In this document: in pieces, positions 41,188 through 49,105 of the stretch | Numbering within the stretch: the stretch's first letter is position 1 | Layout: each line of letters begins with the position of its first letter | Assembly (NCBI RefSeq): GCF_030813635.1 | Contig: NZ_JAUSUM010000002.1 | Location: 1,040,410 to 1,104,409 of the forward strand | Source: Salibacterium salarium | GTDB taxonomy: Bacteria; Bacillota; Bacilli; Bacillales; Marinococcaceae | DNA: 64,000 nucleotides | Reading direction: 5' to 3' | The notes under the pieces: generated by a model | What the model was told of the DNA's origin: nothing | Databases searched by the model: none | The model's input: the letters and a program-made list of their open reading frames with translations, nothing else | Made by a program: the position numbers and the translations under genes

Positions 41188-42930
41188 TTATGAAAACTTA
41201 TGCACTTCTTCCATCACTGCCGTTTTTAATTCCGATAATTTGTCTTTTGCCTTTTCGTTCTCTGATTCATGTACACCGAAATAAAACTTGATTTTAGGTT
41301 CCGTACCGGAAGGACGTATACAAAACCATGCTCCGTCTTCTGTTATATATTTTAGAACATTAGAAACCGGCAATTCGATTGTTTCTTTGCTACCATCCTT
41401 GACATAGAAACGTTCTTGCATTTGGTAATCTTCTATCACCGCAATCTTTTCTCCACTTATCGTTTTTGGAGGATGGTTTCGAAATGCTTTCAATAACGCT
41501 TCAATCTTTTTAACGCCTTCTAATCCCTTCCAAGTGAGTGATTCTAATGTTTCCATATAATACCCGTATTTTTCGTATAAATCATGCAATCCATCTAAAA
41601 GAGTCTTCCCTTGCTGCTTGTACCAAAGTGCCATTTCTGACGCTGTCAGTGCTGCTTGCACTGCATCTTTATCACGAACGACATCACTTATTAAATAACC
41701 ATAAGATTCTTCATATCCAAATTGAAAACGGAACTTTCCATTCTCTTCAAATTGTTTAATTTTTTCGCCAATGAATTTGAATCCTGTCAGTGTATCAATC
41801 GTTTCAAGCTCATAGTTCTCGGCAATTTTTCTCCCTAATTCAGAGGTTACAATTGTTTTCATAACAACCCCGTTTTCCGGGAGCACTCCTTGTTTTTTAC
41901 GTTGTGAGAGAAGATATTCCAACATGAGAGCGCCAGTTTGATTCCCAGTGAGAAGTTCATAAGTACCCTCTTTACTGCGGGATGCGATTCCGATTCTATC
42001 CCCGTCTGGATCGGTTGCTATTAATATATCAGCATGTTGACTTTCTCCCTCTTGAATCGCTAAATCAAAGGCTGCTTTATCTTCGGGATTCGGACTCTTA
42101 ACCGTTGAAAATTCTGGATCAGGCAGCGCTTGTTCCTTCACAACATGTATGTTTTCAAAACCGCTCGTCTCAAGCAAACGAGTAACTGGAATATTTGCCG
42201 TGCCATGAAGTGGGGTGAAAATAATCGAAATCTCATTCCCTTTCTCTTGAACAAGATCTGGATTTAAAATAATCGACTGCAATTCATCGTTGTAGGCTTT
42301 ATCTATTTCCTCTCCAATCACTTTTAACAGTCGCGAAGCCTTCACTTCATTTTCATCTGCTATTTCTATAGCAAGCTCATTTTCCACTTCTTCTACTTTA
42401 TTGATCAGCGCTTCTGCTGGTTCGGGCGGAAACTGGCCGCCATCTTGTCCATATACTTTAAAACCATTATACTCTGGTGGATTATGACTAGCTGTTATAA
42501 CAACACCGGCAAACGCTTTTAACGTCCGAACAGCATAGGAAAGTTCCGGAGTAGGCCGGAGTTCCTGAAATATGTATGTCTGAATATCATGAGCACCAAG
42601 AGTTAAAGCGGTTTCCATTGCAAACTCATGAGAGTAATGTCTTGAATCAAAAGCAATCACAACACCTTGTGATTTAGCTGATTCTCCACATTCATCTATA
42701 TATCGTGCAAGCCCTTCTGCAGCTCTTCGAATCGTAAATCGATTCATTCGATTCGTACCCGGTCCTGTTTCACCACGCATTCCGCCTGTTCCGAATTCTA
42801 AATACTTATAAAAGCTGTCTTCTAGAACTTTTTCATTGTCGGATATTTCTTTAAGCTGTTCCTTCAATTCTTTATCTAAACCAATCGCGTCGTTCCACCG
42901 ATTCCAGTTATGTCTCCACTCCATCATCAT
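41188..42930 (-). CDS. pgcA: Phosphoglucomutase/phospho-sugar mutase PgcA
   Basis: Interconverts glucose-6-phosphate and glucose-1-phosphate for UDP-glucose, glycolipid and teichoic acid glucosylation. Key motifs are EFGTGGMRGETGPG (about 47), TASHNPPEYNGFKVYG with the phospho-Ser (about 144), ATDPDGDRIG (metal-binding, about 305), GYEESYGYL and RPSGTEPKIKFYF (phosphate binding). It has 580 residues. ATG codons at 42930, 42927 and 42924 are all possible. It is 59 bases after glpP in the same direction; in B. subtilis glpFKD lies between the two. Confidence 0.95.
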   Translation of the reverse strand: MMMEWRHNWNRWNDAIGLDKELKEQLKEISDNEKVLEDSFYKYLEFGTGGMRGETGPGTNRMNRFTIRRAAEGLARYIDECGESAKSQGVVIAFDSRHYSHEFAMETALTLGAHDIQTYIFQELRPTPELSYAVRTLKAFAGVVITASHNPPEYNGFKVYGQDGGQFPPEPAEALINKVEEVENELAIEIADENEVKASRLLKVIGEEIDKAYNDELQSIILNPDLVQEKGNEISIIFTPLHGTANIPVTRLLETSGFENIHVVKEQALPDPEFSTVKSPNPEDKAAFDLAIQEGESQHADILIATDPDGDRIGIASRSKEGTYELLTGNQTGALMLEYLLSQRKKQGVLPENGVVMKTIVTSELGRKIAENYELETIDTLTGFKFIGEKIKQFEENGKFRFQFGYEESYGYLISDVVRDKDAVQAALTASEMALWYKQQGKTLLDGLHDLYEKYGYYMETLESLTWKGLEGVKKIEALLKAFRNHPPKTISGEKIAVIEDYQMQERFYVKDGSKETIELPVSNVLKYITEDGAWFCIRPSGTEPKIKFYFGVHESENEKAKDKLSELKTAVMEEVHKFS

Positions 42931-42989
42931 CTTTCCTTTCCTGAAAATGAGTCATGTCATTTAAACCACTACTATAACCATTAATACTG

Positions 42990-43529
42990 TTACCATAATT
43001 CTCGTCGAGTTGTCGTAATTGCAACAGCTCCTGCGTTCATCGCTTCTTCTGCTTCGTGAAAATTACGGATAAATCCTCCTGCTATTAACGGAATATTTGT
43101 TTTTTCTGATATTTCTGAGATAATTTCCGGCATTCTTCCGGGAAGGACTTCAATGAGATCTGGTTTTACTTCTTCAATAATTTTAAAACTTGTCTCGAGT
43201 GCGCTTGAATCAATCAAAAATAAACGCTGTACAGCAAGTAAACCATGTTTTTTTGCTGTTAACAACACTTGCTTTCTAGTCGAAATCAAACCATACGGAC
43301 GTATTTGTTGACAAAGAAACTGTGCTGCTGATTGGTCATGTCCCAATCCTTGAATTAAATCGGCATGTAAAATTAGTTTTTTATTTTTTTGTTTTGCAAG
43401 CTGATTCATACTTTTTAATTGAGTTAAATGGGAATTTAATAAGACATTGTACGTATGGTTGTTATCAAGCATTTTTTCGTATTCTTTTTCTGTACGGGCA
43501 GCTGGAATAATTGTTTCATCATTAAACAT
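42990..43529 (-). CDS. glpP: Glycerol-3-phosphate-responsive antiterminator GlpP
   Basis: An RNA-binding antiterminator that, with glycerol-3-phosphate, allows readthrough of the glp leader terminators in B. subtilis. It has a TIM-barrel-like fold with LHADLIQGLGHDQSAAQFLCQQIRPYGLISTR, FLIDSSALETS, LIEVLPGRMPEI and AGGFIRNFHEAEEAMNAGA. The ATG at 43529 has AAGGAA at 6 bases; another ATG at 43535 is nearer to it. The usual targets glpF, glpK and glpD are not next to it: pgcA follows directly. Confidence 0.92.
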   Translation of the reverse strand: MFNDETIIPAARTEKEYEKMLDNNHTYNVLLNSHLTQLKSMNQLAKQKNKKLILHADLIQGLGHDQSAAQFLCQQIRPYGLISTRKQVLLTAKKHGLLAVQRLFLIDSSALETSFKIIEEVKPDLIEVLPGRMPEIISEISEKTNIPLIAGGFIRNFHEAEEAMNAGAVAITTTRRELW

Positions 43530-43713
43530 ACTCATTTCCTTTCCATCGGCTATAAATCTTCTTCCTTTATCTTAAAAAAAATACAGCCATATTACCATGT
43601 TTTTTTATTCTGTTTACGCTTTCCTATTTGCAATAAGCTTATTTCTAGTCGTTTCACGTTAATTTTGCTATAATTTTTAAAGCATGATAGATGTAGCAGG
43701 GGGGAATGAACAG

Positions 43714-44247
43714 TTGAGTGAAGGTAGTAATATTCAAACAGCAACATTTGCCGGAGGATGTTTTTGGTGTATGGTCAAACCATTTGACGAAATGGAAGGC
43801 ATCATTAAAGTCACTTCCGGATATACAGGTGGTCATGTAGAAAATCCTTCGTATGAAGATGTAAAAACCGGAGAGACTGGTCATTTCGAAGCGGTTCAAA
43901 TTGTATTTGATGCCGATATTTTTCCGTACGAAAAACTACTTTCTTTATATTGGCCGCAAATTGATCCTACCGATGATGGAGGGCAATTTCATGATCGCGG
44001 TCCTCAATACAGAACAGCTATTTTTTATCATAATAACGATCAGCAAAGAGCTGCCAAAGCAACTAAAAAGGAAATAGAAAATAGCGGTCGCTTTAAAAAT
44101 CCTATCGTCACAGAAATATTGCCTGCTTCTCCGTTTTTTGCAGCAGAGGATTATCACCAGGACTTTTACAAAAAAAATGAAAAAGCCTACAAGGCAGATC
44201 GAGAAGAGTCGGGGCGTGACGGTTTTATCGAAACATATTGGAAGTAA
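43714..44247 (+). CDS. msrA: Peptide methionine sulfoxide reductase MsrA
   Basis: Reduces methionine-S-sulfoxide in proteins and so repairs oxidative damage. The catalytic motif ATFAGGCFWCMVKPF lies at residues 9-23, and GGHVENPSYEDV, FDRGPQYRTAIFYH-type HDRGPQYRTAIF and AEDYHQDFY follow. I use the TTG at 43714, 9 bases after GGGGGG, giving 177 residues, the family norm; the ATG at 43684 lacks such a site. No msrB is adjacent. A hairpin without a T-run follows the stop (CGTGGTGTTTT/AAACACCACG, 44254-44285). Confidence 0.92.
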   Translation: MSEGSNIQTATFAGGCFWCMVKPFDEMEGIIKVTSGYTGGHVENPSYEDVKTGETGHFEAVQIVFDADIFPYEKLLSLYWPQIDPTDDGGQFHDRGPQYRTAIFYHNNDQQRAAKATKKEIENSGRFKNPIVTEILPASPFFAAEDYHQDFYKKNEKAYKADREESGRDGFIETYWK

Positions 44248-44301
44248 ATCGGCGTGGTGTTTTCTCATTTAGTAAAACACCACGATTCAAGTTATTGAAA
44301 T

Positions 44302-44448
44302 AAATCGTTGCATGTAATAAAATAACGTTTGCACCTATAAATCGGGATGTAGCTCAGCTTGGAAGAGCACAGGCATGGGGTGTCTGGAGTCGCAGGTTCA
44401 AATCCTGTCATCCCGACCATACCACTCTCCCAAAGGATGCAACGATTT
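44302..44448. repeat. 12-bp perfect inverted repeat enclosing tRNA-Pro
   Basis: AAATCGTTGCAT (44302-44313) and ATGCAACGATTT (44437-44448) are exact reverse complements and lie about 30 and 18 bases outside the tRNA gene. Confidence 0.8.
44343..44419 (+). tRNA. tRNA-Pro (GGG)
   Basis: Acceptor CGGGATG pairs with CATCCCG, D-stem GCTC/GAGC, anticodon stem CAGGC/GTCTG with loop ATGGGGT (anticodon GGG), T-arm GCAGG TTCAAAT CCTGT, and CCA encoded at the 3' end. It stands alone, not in the large cluster. Confidence 0.93.
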
Positions 44449-44838
44449 ACACCCTGGAAAGTGTTTAGTAGTAAACATAGATACGGCGGAAGCATGCAAT
44501 TATAATTATTAAGGTACAATACTCAAGAATGGGACAGGAAAATCTTTAAAAGAAATTATCCAGATTTAAAAATTAACCCATGCCTCGTTTTTGTTGGTTA
44601 ACACCTTTACCCCTTATTTATGATATCGTAGTTGATACGAGCACAATATTTTAAGTTATTTATATAAAAAGTTCAAGGACTACTTTAGAATCACACTACA
44701 GGAGTACCGTGAAAATAAATAAACTTGAACGGTGAAAGTGCATCGCTCACACCAGGATTATGCAATAGTAAATCTAAATGTGAGAATACCTCCACTAACC
44801 TCACAACCGTAAGTAATTGACGCTATAATTCTGAATGC
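44420..44838. other. Non-coding junction between tRNA-Pro and the ABC island
   Basis: I see no ORF worth calling in this stretch of about 420 bases. It holds several inverted repeats: GTTCAAG (44671-44677) with CTTGAAC (44724-44730), and TGTGAG with CTCACA around 44780-44806. It may be the scar of an insertion beside the tRNA gene, but no clear att repeat of the tRNA 3' end is visible. Confidence 0.4.
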
Positions 44839-44880
44839 AAAAAAGTGATGGATACTCTGCTGTATCCGTCACTTTTTTTC
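44839..44880. terminator. Terminator at the end of the ABC operon
   Basis: AAAAAAGTGATGGATAC pairs with GTATCCGTCACTTTTTT around TCTGCT (one mismatch). The minus-strand operon stop is at its edge. Confidence 0.9.
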
Positions 44881-45545
44881 TATGTGTTCGGATGACCTAC
44901 CCTATCTTCCACGTGGCTGATATGTCCTCCATCCATTTCAAACACGTCGTCGCTGACTTCGTCGATATCTTCCTGGATGTGGCTGGAGATAAGGATGGCA
45001 GCTCCTTCTTCTTTGAGTTTTAATATGATCTCCAGTACATCTTTCACGCCCTGTTTATCCAGGCCGTTCGTCGGCTCATCCAGAACGATGACACTTGGGT
45101 TTTCCATGATGGCCTGCGCAATCCCGAGCCGTTGTTTCATTCCTAAGGAATAACGTTTTACCGGTTTGTTTTCCGCCCCTTCCAGACCGACAAGGGAGAG
45201 TGTCTGCATAATCTCCTTCTTCCCTATTTTCTTCTGGATATCCGCAAGCAACTTCAGATTCTTGTAGCCCGAATCTCTTGGTAGAAATCCGGGGTTTTCG
45301 ATGAGGCAGCCGAAGTTTTCAGGAAAGTTCTTTTTTTGATACAAATCGATGCCGTTCACTTCAATGGTTCCCCGGGAAGGCTGATAAAATCCCGCAATCG
45401 CCTTAAACAACACACTCTTTCCTGATCCGTTCCGGCCGACAATGCCGATTACCTCCCCGTGATTTACCGTCAACTGAATATCCTCCAGCACCTTCTGCCC
45501 GGACAACATCAAGTCTACATCGTGTACGTTTACTGCTTCGCTCAT
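44880..45545 (-). CDS. ABC transporter ATP-binding protein
   Basis: ATPase of an ABC exporter of unknown cargo. Walker A is GRNGSGKSVLF (about 38-47; Val in place of the usual second Thr/Ser), the signature is YSLGMKQRLGIAQAI, Walker B is VIVLDEPTNGLD and the H-loop is ISSHIQEDIDE. It has 221 residues. It is last of four genes that overlap by 4 bases (ATGA), so it depends on the upstream permeases for translation. The coding DNA is visibly more GC-rich than the flanks (34 of 60 bases in 45061-45120), a sign of transfer. Confidence 0.85.
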   Translation of the reverse strand: MSEAVNVHDVDLMLSGQKVLEDIQLTVNHGEVIGIVGRNGSGKSVLFKAIAGFYQPSRGTIEVNGIDLYQKKNFPENFGCLIENPGFLPRDSGYKNLKLLADIQKKIGKKEIMQTLSLVGLEGAENKPVKRYSLGMKQRLGIAQAIMENPSVIVLDEPTNGLDKQGVKDVLEIILKLKEEGAAILISSHIQEDIDEVSDDVFEMDGGHISHVEDRVGHPNT

Positions 45546-46216
45546 TCTTGATCACCTCTTTTTAATAAATACGTTGTGATAGAACCAGTCGCCGCATACC
45601 ACAACAGGCATGCATTAACCAGCCACAGAACCCCCATTTTCACACCGAAACCTTCGGAGGCTCCTAGAAGAAAATAGGAGGGCAACGGCCTGTCTGATCC
45701 CGCAAGAAATACCAAAACTAATGGGAGTACAGCCGTCAGAAGAAACGCGCCGGTCATCGACATATGAAAAAGGAGGCAGCTGTACAAAAAAGTGAAACCA
45801 ATTCCTACACTTAACGGGACTATCAAAACGAGCATGACATCAAGAAAGGCGTGCTCGCTCCAGAATAAGAGAATTGTCCCAATGCCGATAAAATAAAAAA
45901 GACAATAACTGATGATTATAGATATCAATCGATTGACGATCCACGCGCGAAAGGAACGAAAACGAAGAACTTCGGTATACATCGTTCCAAGCGATGGACT
46001 GAAATACATCACATGAACCAGCAAAGGAAAAAAGAAAACCCCGTACCAAAACGGCTTGGAAAGACGCGCCTGGTTGAAAATGATCTGATCAAATACCACC
46101 AGGGCATCCACCTTCTGGTCCTGAATAAGCATCAAGGCAACAACAAGCTGCACAGCACTCCAGCCGAAAAGAATCATCCAATACGAACGTTTCTTGATAA
46201 GCTGCCTCCACATCAT
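45542..46216 (-). CDS. ABC transporter permease-like membrane protein (224 aa)
   Basis: An integral membrane protein with about six hydrophobic segments (including YWMILFGWSAVQLVVALML, IISYCLFYFIGIGTILLF, VMLVLIVPLSVGIGFTFLY and GAFLLTAVLPLVLVFLAG). No named family is evident. The ATGA overlap with both neighbours shows it belongs to the transporter operon. With two other permease-like proteins it forms a three-membrane-subunit exporter with one ATPase. Confidence 0.75.
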   Translation of the reverse strand: MMWRQLIKKRSYWMILFGWSAVQLVVALMLIQDQKVDALVVFDQIIFNQARLSKPFWYGVFFFPLLVHVMYFSPSLGTMYTEVLRFRSFRAWIVNRLISIIISYCLFYFIGIGTILLFWSEHAFLDVMLVLIVPLSVGIGFTFLYSCLLFHMSMTGAFLLTAVLPLVLVFLAGSDRPLPSYFLLGASEGFGVKMGVLWLVNACLLWYAATGSITTYLLKRGDQE

Positions 46217-47064
46217 ATCGTTATCTTCCTTCTCTTAACTAATTGCCAGCTTGTCAGATACAGCATACCAATCACGGCAACACAAACAAAGGTAGATGTC
46301 AAACTGGACATATCGTCTCCCATTTTTTCTTGGGGCATGATGTGCAATTGCGGAAACAGTGCTGTGTACCATCCATTAACAACACCATAAGCAATTAATA
46401 AAGAGCCCGTGGTATAGAAGATCATACCTGCCAAAGCAAACACGGGTTTGGAAACAATCAGAAGCATTGTATGAAACAATAAACCAACGATCATCATGCC
46501 AAGAATACAAAACAAAAATGCGATCGGCACCAGCTGTTCCGGTGAGTAGGGCTGGAGAGCGTCCATACTGGTAGCGATATAATGAATTGGTGGAGTCGGC
46601 GGCCCGCCGCCATCCATAATCTGGACAACTTCCACAACATCGGCGCTCCATCCCATGTGAAATCCCCTAAATAAGGAAGCCGATCCAAGAAGAACGATGA
46701 AACAAAAAATAGTGAAGAACAGAGCATTAAAAAAAAGAGATACTGCTTTTGTGGTCATCCACTGGGTCCGATTACGCAGCCGATAGACATACAGCGAACG
46801 CAATGTATCTTTACGCTCTGCCATAAAAACGAAAGCAAAAAATACGGTGGAGAAACCAAAAGTTGTTAAATACGGATCAATAGTCAAGACCAGAAGTTCC
46901 CAACCGCTAACGTTCACCTCATAGTCAGCAGCATATCCGGCGTAAAACTGAACGCTAATAATAAAATACCCAATTAAAACGGCGAGCCAAATCCATGCGG
47001 CCGGATGTCCCCAGAAAAGAGTAATTTCCTGTCGAAAAAGGGCAGGGTTGATCCACTTTCTCAT
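46213..47064 (-). CDS. ABC transporter permease-like membrane protein (283 aa)
   Basis: A membrane protein with about six hydrophobic segments (WIWLAVLIGYFIISVQFY, FGFSTVFFAFVFMAE, LFFNALFFTIFCFIVLLG, VPIAFLFCILGMMIVGLLF, and two more). A large extracytoplasmic loop lies between segments 1 and 2 and another around WSADVVEVVQIMDGGGPPTPP. It resembles ABC-2-type permeases only in general layout. AAGGGTGATCAT precedes the ATG. It overlaps the genes on both sides. Confidence 0.75.
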   Translation of the reverse strand: MRKWINPALFRQEITLFWGHPAAWIWLAVLIGYFIISVQFYAGYAADYEVNVSGWELLVLTIDPYLTTFGFSTVFFAFVFMAERKDTLRSLYVYRLRNRTQWMTTKAVSLFFNALFFTIFCFIVLLGSASLFRGFHMGWSADVVEVVQIMDGGGPPTPPIHYIATSMDALQPYSPEQLVPIAFLFCILGMMIVGLLFHTMLLIVSKPVFALAGMIFYTTGSLLIAYGVVNGWYTALFPQLHIMPQEKMGDDMSSLTSTFVCVAVIGMLYLTSWQLVKRRKITI

Positions 47065-47816
47065 ATATGATCACCCTTCCCAAAGTTTTTCCAAATGATA
47101 AAGACGCTTGTCCCCAAAATCACGGCAAGCTGCGGGTACACACTTAAGATCGTGGTGTAACTATTAGACGTAGGATCCCAGGTTACCCCCGGGGCCCACC
47201 ACAATTTAGAAAGAATCGTTGTTAAAAAGGTAAGAATCACATACAAAACAAACGGTGCAGCATAAGCAAAAATCGGCTTTCGGAAAATCGTTGACGCTGC
47301 CATGCCAACGGTAGCGTACGTCATCGTAAATAACCCAGACTGAAAAACCAAGAACCACCCATATAAAGTCGAGTTATTGACTTTCATGTCCTGAAATACG
47401 CTGGTAATATTATACTTAGACATTCCGATACCGTACCCTTCACCGTAATTTAACAGTAGGATAGCAAAGAAGATTCCGACAGGGATTACAATAATGGCAG
47501 CAGAAGCCAAGACGTTAGCTGTAAATTTTGCCCATAGATAATGGGTTGTTTTGACTCGATATAAAATGAAAGGAAGCAAACCGCTGCTTCTTTCCACAGC
47601 ATATGTACCAGCAAAGGGAACCGCAGCCAGCAAGGGAATGATAATGATGATAATACCGGTATAACCAGCCTCAAGAATCATCGTAGCAGGATATACATCC
47701 CCTTTGTTTAACCTGTTTATAGTAGGGATTATTAAAAGTAAACTTATTACAATCAGTAACAAAATAAATTTCACCGAAAAGAAAGCTCGTTTTAGTTCTA
47801 ATTTAAGTAAATGCAT
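47061..47816 (-). CDS. ABC-2-type transporter permease (251 aa)
   Basis: First gene of the four-gene exporter operon. It has about six hydrophobic segments, beginning FILLLIVISLLLIIPTI, with GIIIIIIPLLAAVPFAGTYAVERSSGLLPFILYRV, a motif common in ABC-2 permeases (extracellular entrance loop followed by an ERSSG cytoplasmic turn). GAGGTG lies 9 bases before the ATG. A decayed secreted-protein gene in the same direction lies upstream, separated by a terminator. Confidence 0.78.
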   Translation of the reverse strand: MHLLKLELKRAFFSVKFILLLIVISLLLIIPTINRLNKGDVYPATMILEAGYTGIIIIIIPLLAAVPFAGTYAVERSSGLLPFILYRVKTTHYLWAKFTANVLASAAIIVIPVGIFFAILLLNYGEGYGIGMSKYNITSVFQDMKVNNSTLYGWFLVFQSGLFTMTYATVGMAASTIFRKPIFAYAAPFVLYVILTFLTTILSKLWWAPGVTWDPTSNSYTTILSVYPQLAVILGTSVFIIWKNFGKGDHI

Positions 47817-47849
47817 CTTTTTTTACACCTCTTACTGTAACTCACAATT

Positions 47850-47887
47850 AAAAATCAACCCGCATCTTTTTGACATGATGCGGGTTG
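47850..47887 (-). terminator. Terminator between the decayed secreted gene and the ABC operon
   Basis: CAACCCGCATC and GATGCGGGTTG pair perfectly over 11 bp around a 10-base loop, followed by ATTTTTAAT on the minus strand. Confidence 0.88.
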
Positions 47888-47953
47888 TAAATTTAGGTTA
47901 ATTTAACCCATTAATTCGGTCCCCATTGTCCTCTGTCCTAATATTCCGGAACA

Positions 47954-48323
47954 TTATCTCAATTTGAAAACAGTGTAATTTAATGCTTCATCTTTGTCAC
48001 CTTCACCAGTAAGATAGTCTATGTTAACTCTTTAAGTAGCAGCAAATTGTACATCTTAAGTTACTTTGTCAATTGATGAGTATTAAATTGGGTATTTACT
48101 GTGTGACTACCGTTTACAATTGAATTATTATTTATTGCGGGACCGCTCCCACTATAAGTAAGGGACTCACTCGATGTCCATTTTCCATTATTACCACCAA
48201 TAAACGCGTTTGTAATTCCATTGGGATAGTCCGCTGTTTCTGCGCTACTTCATTTACGGGAGTGGCTAAAAGAGTTCCGATTTTCAAAATACCAATTAAG
48301 ACCATTATTTTCCTTATATGCAT
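47954..48323 (-). pseudogene. Decayed gene for a small secreted protein
   Basis: The frame opens MHIRKIMVLIGILKIGTLLA, a clear signal peptide, then shifts near 48245 into a frame reading AETADYPNGITNAFIGG and continuing NNGKWTSSESLTYSGSG and NSIVNGSHTVNTQ. A second shift near 48080 and two in-frame TAA codons lead to RVNIDYLTGEGDKDEALN and a final TFKLR-like end (YTVFKLR) at 47954. Joined, these give about 120 residues of strand-rich, Asn/Ser/Gly-rich secreted protein. It is upstream of the ABC exporter in the same direction. I do not recognise the family. Confidence 0.65.
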
Positions 48324-48537
48324 TTTATAATACAATTCAACATATTTCTACCATTTATGGATATTTGTTATTTTTCAATCTACACACTGCTATGAGTGTA
48401 AAAAAGGATCGATACCGGCAACATCCATTCTTTTTTACAGAATTATTCTTATTTCTGAACCGGTGCAGTTATCATGACCTCGACGAGTCATTACATGCCT
48501 TCTTCTATCATCTCCGGTTCAGCGTTGGTATGCATTA
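48324..48537. other. Intergenic region with inverted repeats
   Basis: No ORF. CTGAACCGG (48455-48463) and CCGGTTCAG (48514-48522) are perfect 9-bp arms, and within the loop the near-palindrome ATGACCTCGACGAGTCAT (48474-48491) forms a second stem. It could be a structured RNA end or a regulatory region for the decayed secreted gene. Confidence 0.45.
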
Positions 48538-48582
48538 ATAAAAGCTGTGTTGAAGAGTTTTACTCTGTAACACAGCTTTTTC
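48538..48582 (-). terminator. Terminator of the export-protein operon
   Basis: AAAAGCTGTGTT pairs with AACACAGCTTTT across GAAGAGTTTTACTCTGT; a short T-run follows on the minus strand. Confidence 0.85.
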
Positions 48583-49091
48583 TATCCAAACCAGCCTAGA
48601 AGCCGATCTATTCCGTAAACAGAGATTCCTGTCATAGCAACCGCCCAAATAAAAAGACTGATATTCATCCAAACAGCGACTTTTTGTTTGTTCGCTTTAA
48701 ACGTTAGGGCAACAATTGCAGCTAGATGAATCCCTGTAATTCCTGGACCGGTTAGAGCCAATCCCACAACTCCGTATTTATCAAATATCGTTTGTAACTT
48801 TTGTTTCCGTTCTTGCTTTTTTGCCAATTTTATTTCACTCTGTTCTTTCCTAAATAGGTGAATTGCTTTCAAGCGATTTTTCCATTTTTTCACCCATTGT
48901 TTCTCTTTAAATGCATCCATACCATAAATAATGAAAACAACAGACAACGCATTTCCGATAAATGCAATTATTCCTACTGTTACTGGATTTAGTCCTGCGC
49001 CAATTCCAATAGGAATGACCACAATCAATTCCACCCAAGGTATGGCTGCCATTAAAAATAAACCTGTATACCATCCTATTAAATCAAACAT
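48582..49091 (-). CDS. Small multidrug export family protein (COG2426-like)
   Basis: An integral membrane protein of 169 residues with about four hydrophobic segments (WYTGLFLMAAIPWVELIVVIPIGIGAGL, VGIIAFIGNALSVVFIIYG, ALTGPGITGIHLAAIVAL and AVWMNISLFIWAVAMTGI) and a basic cytoplasmic loop rich in Lys/Arg/Gln. PWVELIVVIPIGI and GPGITGIH resemble the family called small multidrug export protein. The ATG at 49091 has AGGTGGG upstream. It follows a TetR gene by 14 bases, so it is the likely regulated target. Confidence 0.78.
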   Translation of the reverse strand: MFDLIGWYTGLFLMAAIPWVELIVVIPIGIGAGLNPVTVGIIAFIGNALSVVFIIYGMDAFKEKQWVKKWKNRLKAIHLFRKEQSEIKLAKKQERKQKLQTIFDKYGVVGLALTGPGITGIHLAAIVALTFKANKQKVAVWMNISLFIWAVAMTGISVYGIDRLLGWFG

Positions 49092-49105
49092 TATCCCACC
49101 TACTT

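Noticed and set aside
44420..44838. Phage or integrative element attached at tRNA-Pro
   Set aside because: No integrase gene and no repeat of the tRNA 3' end were found in the following 4 kb; only an inverted repeat and the ABC island.
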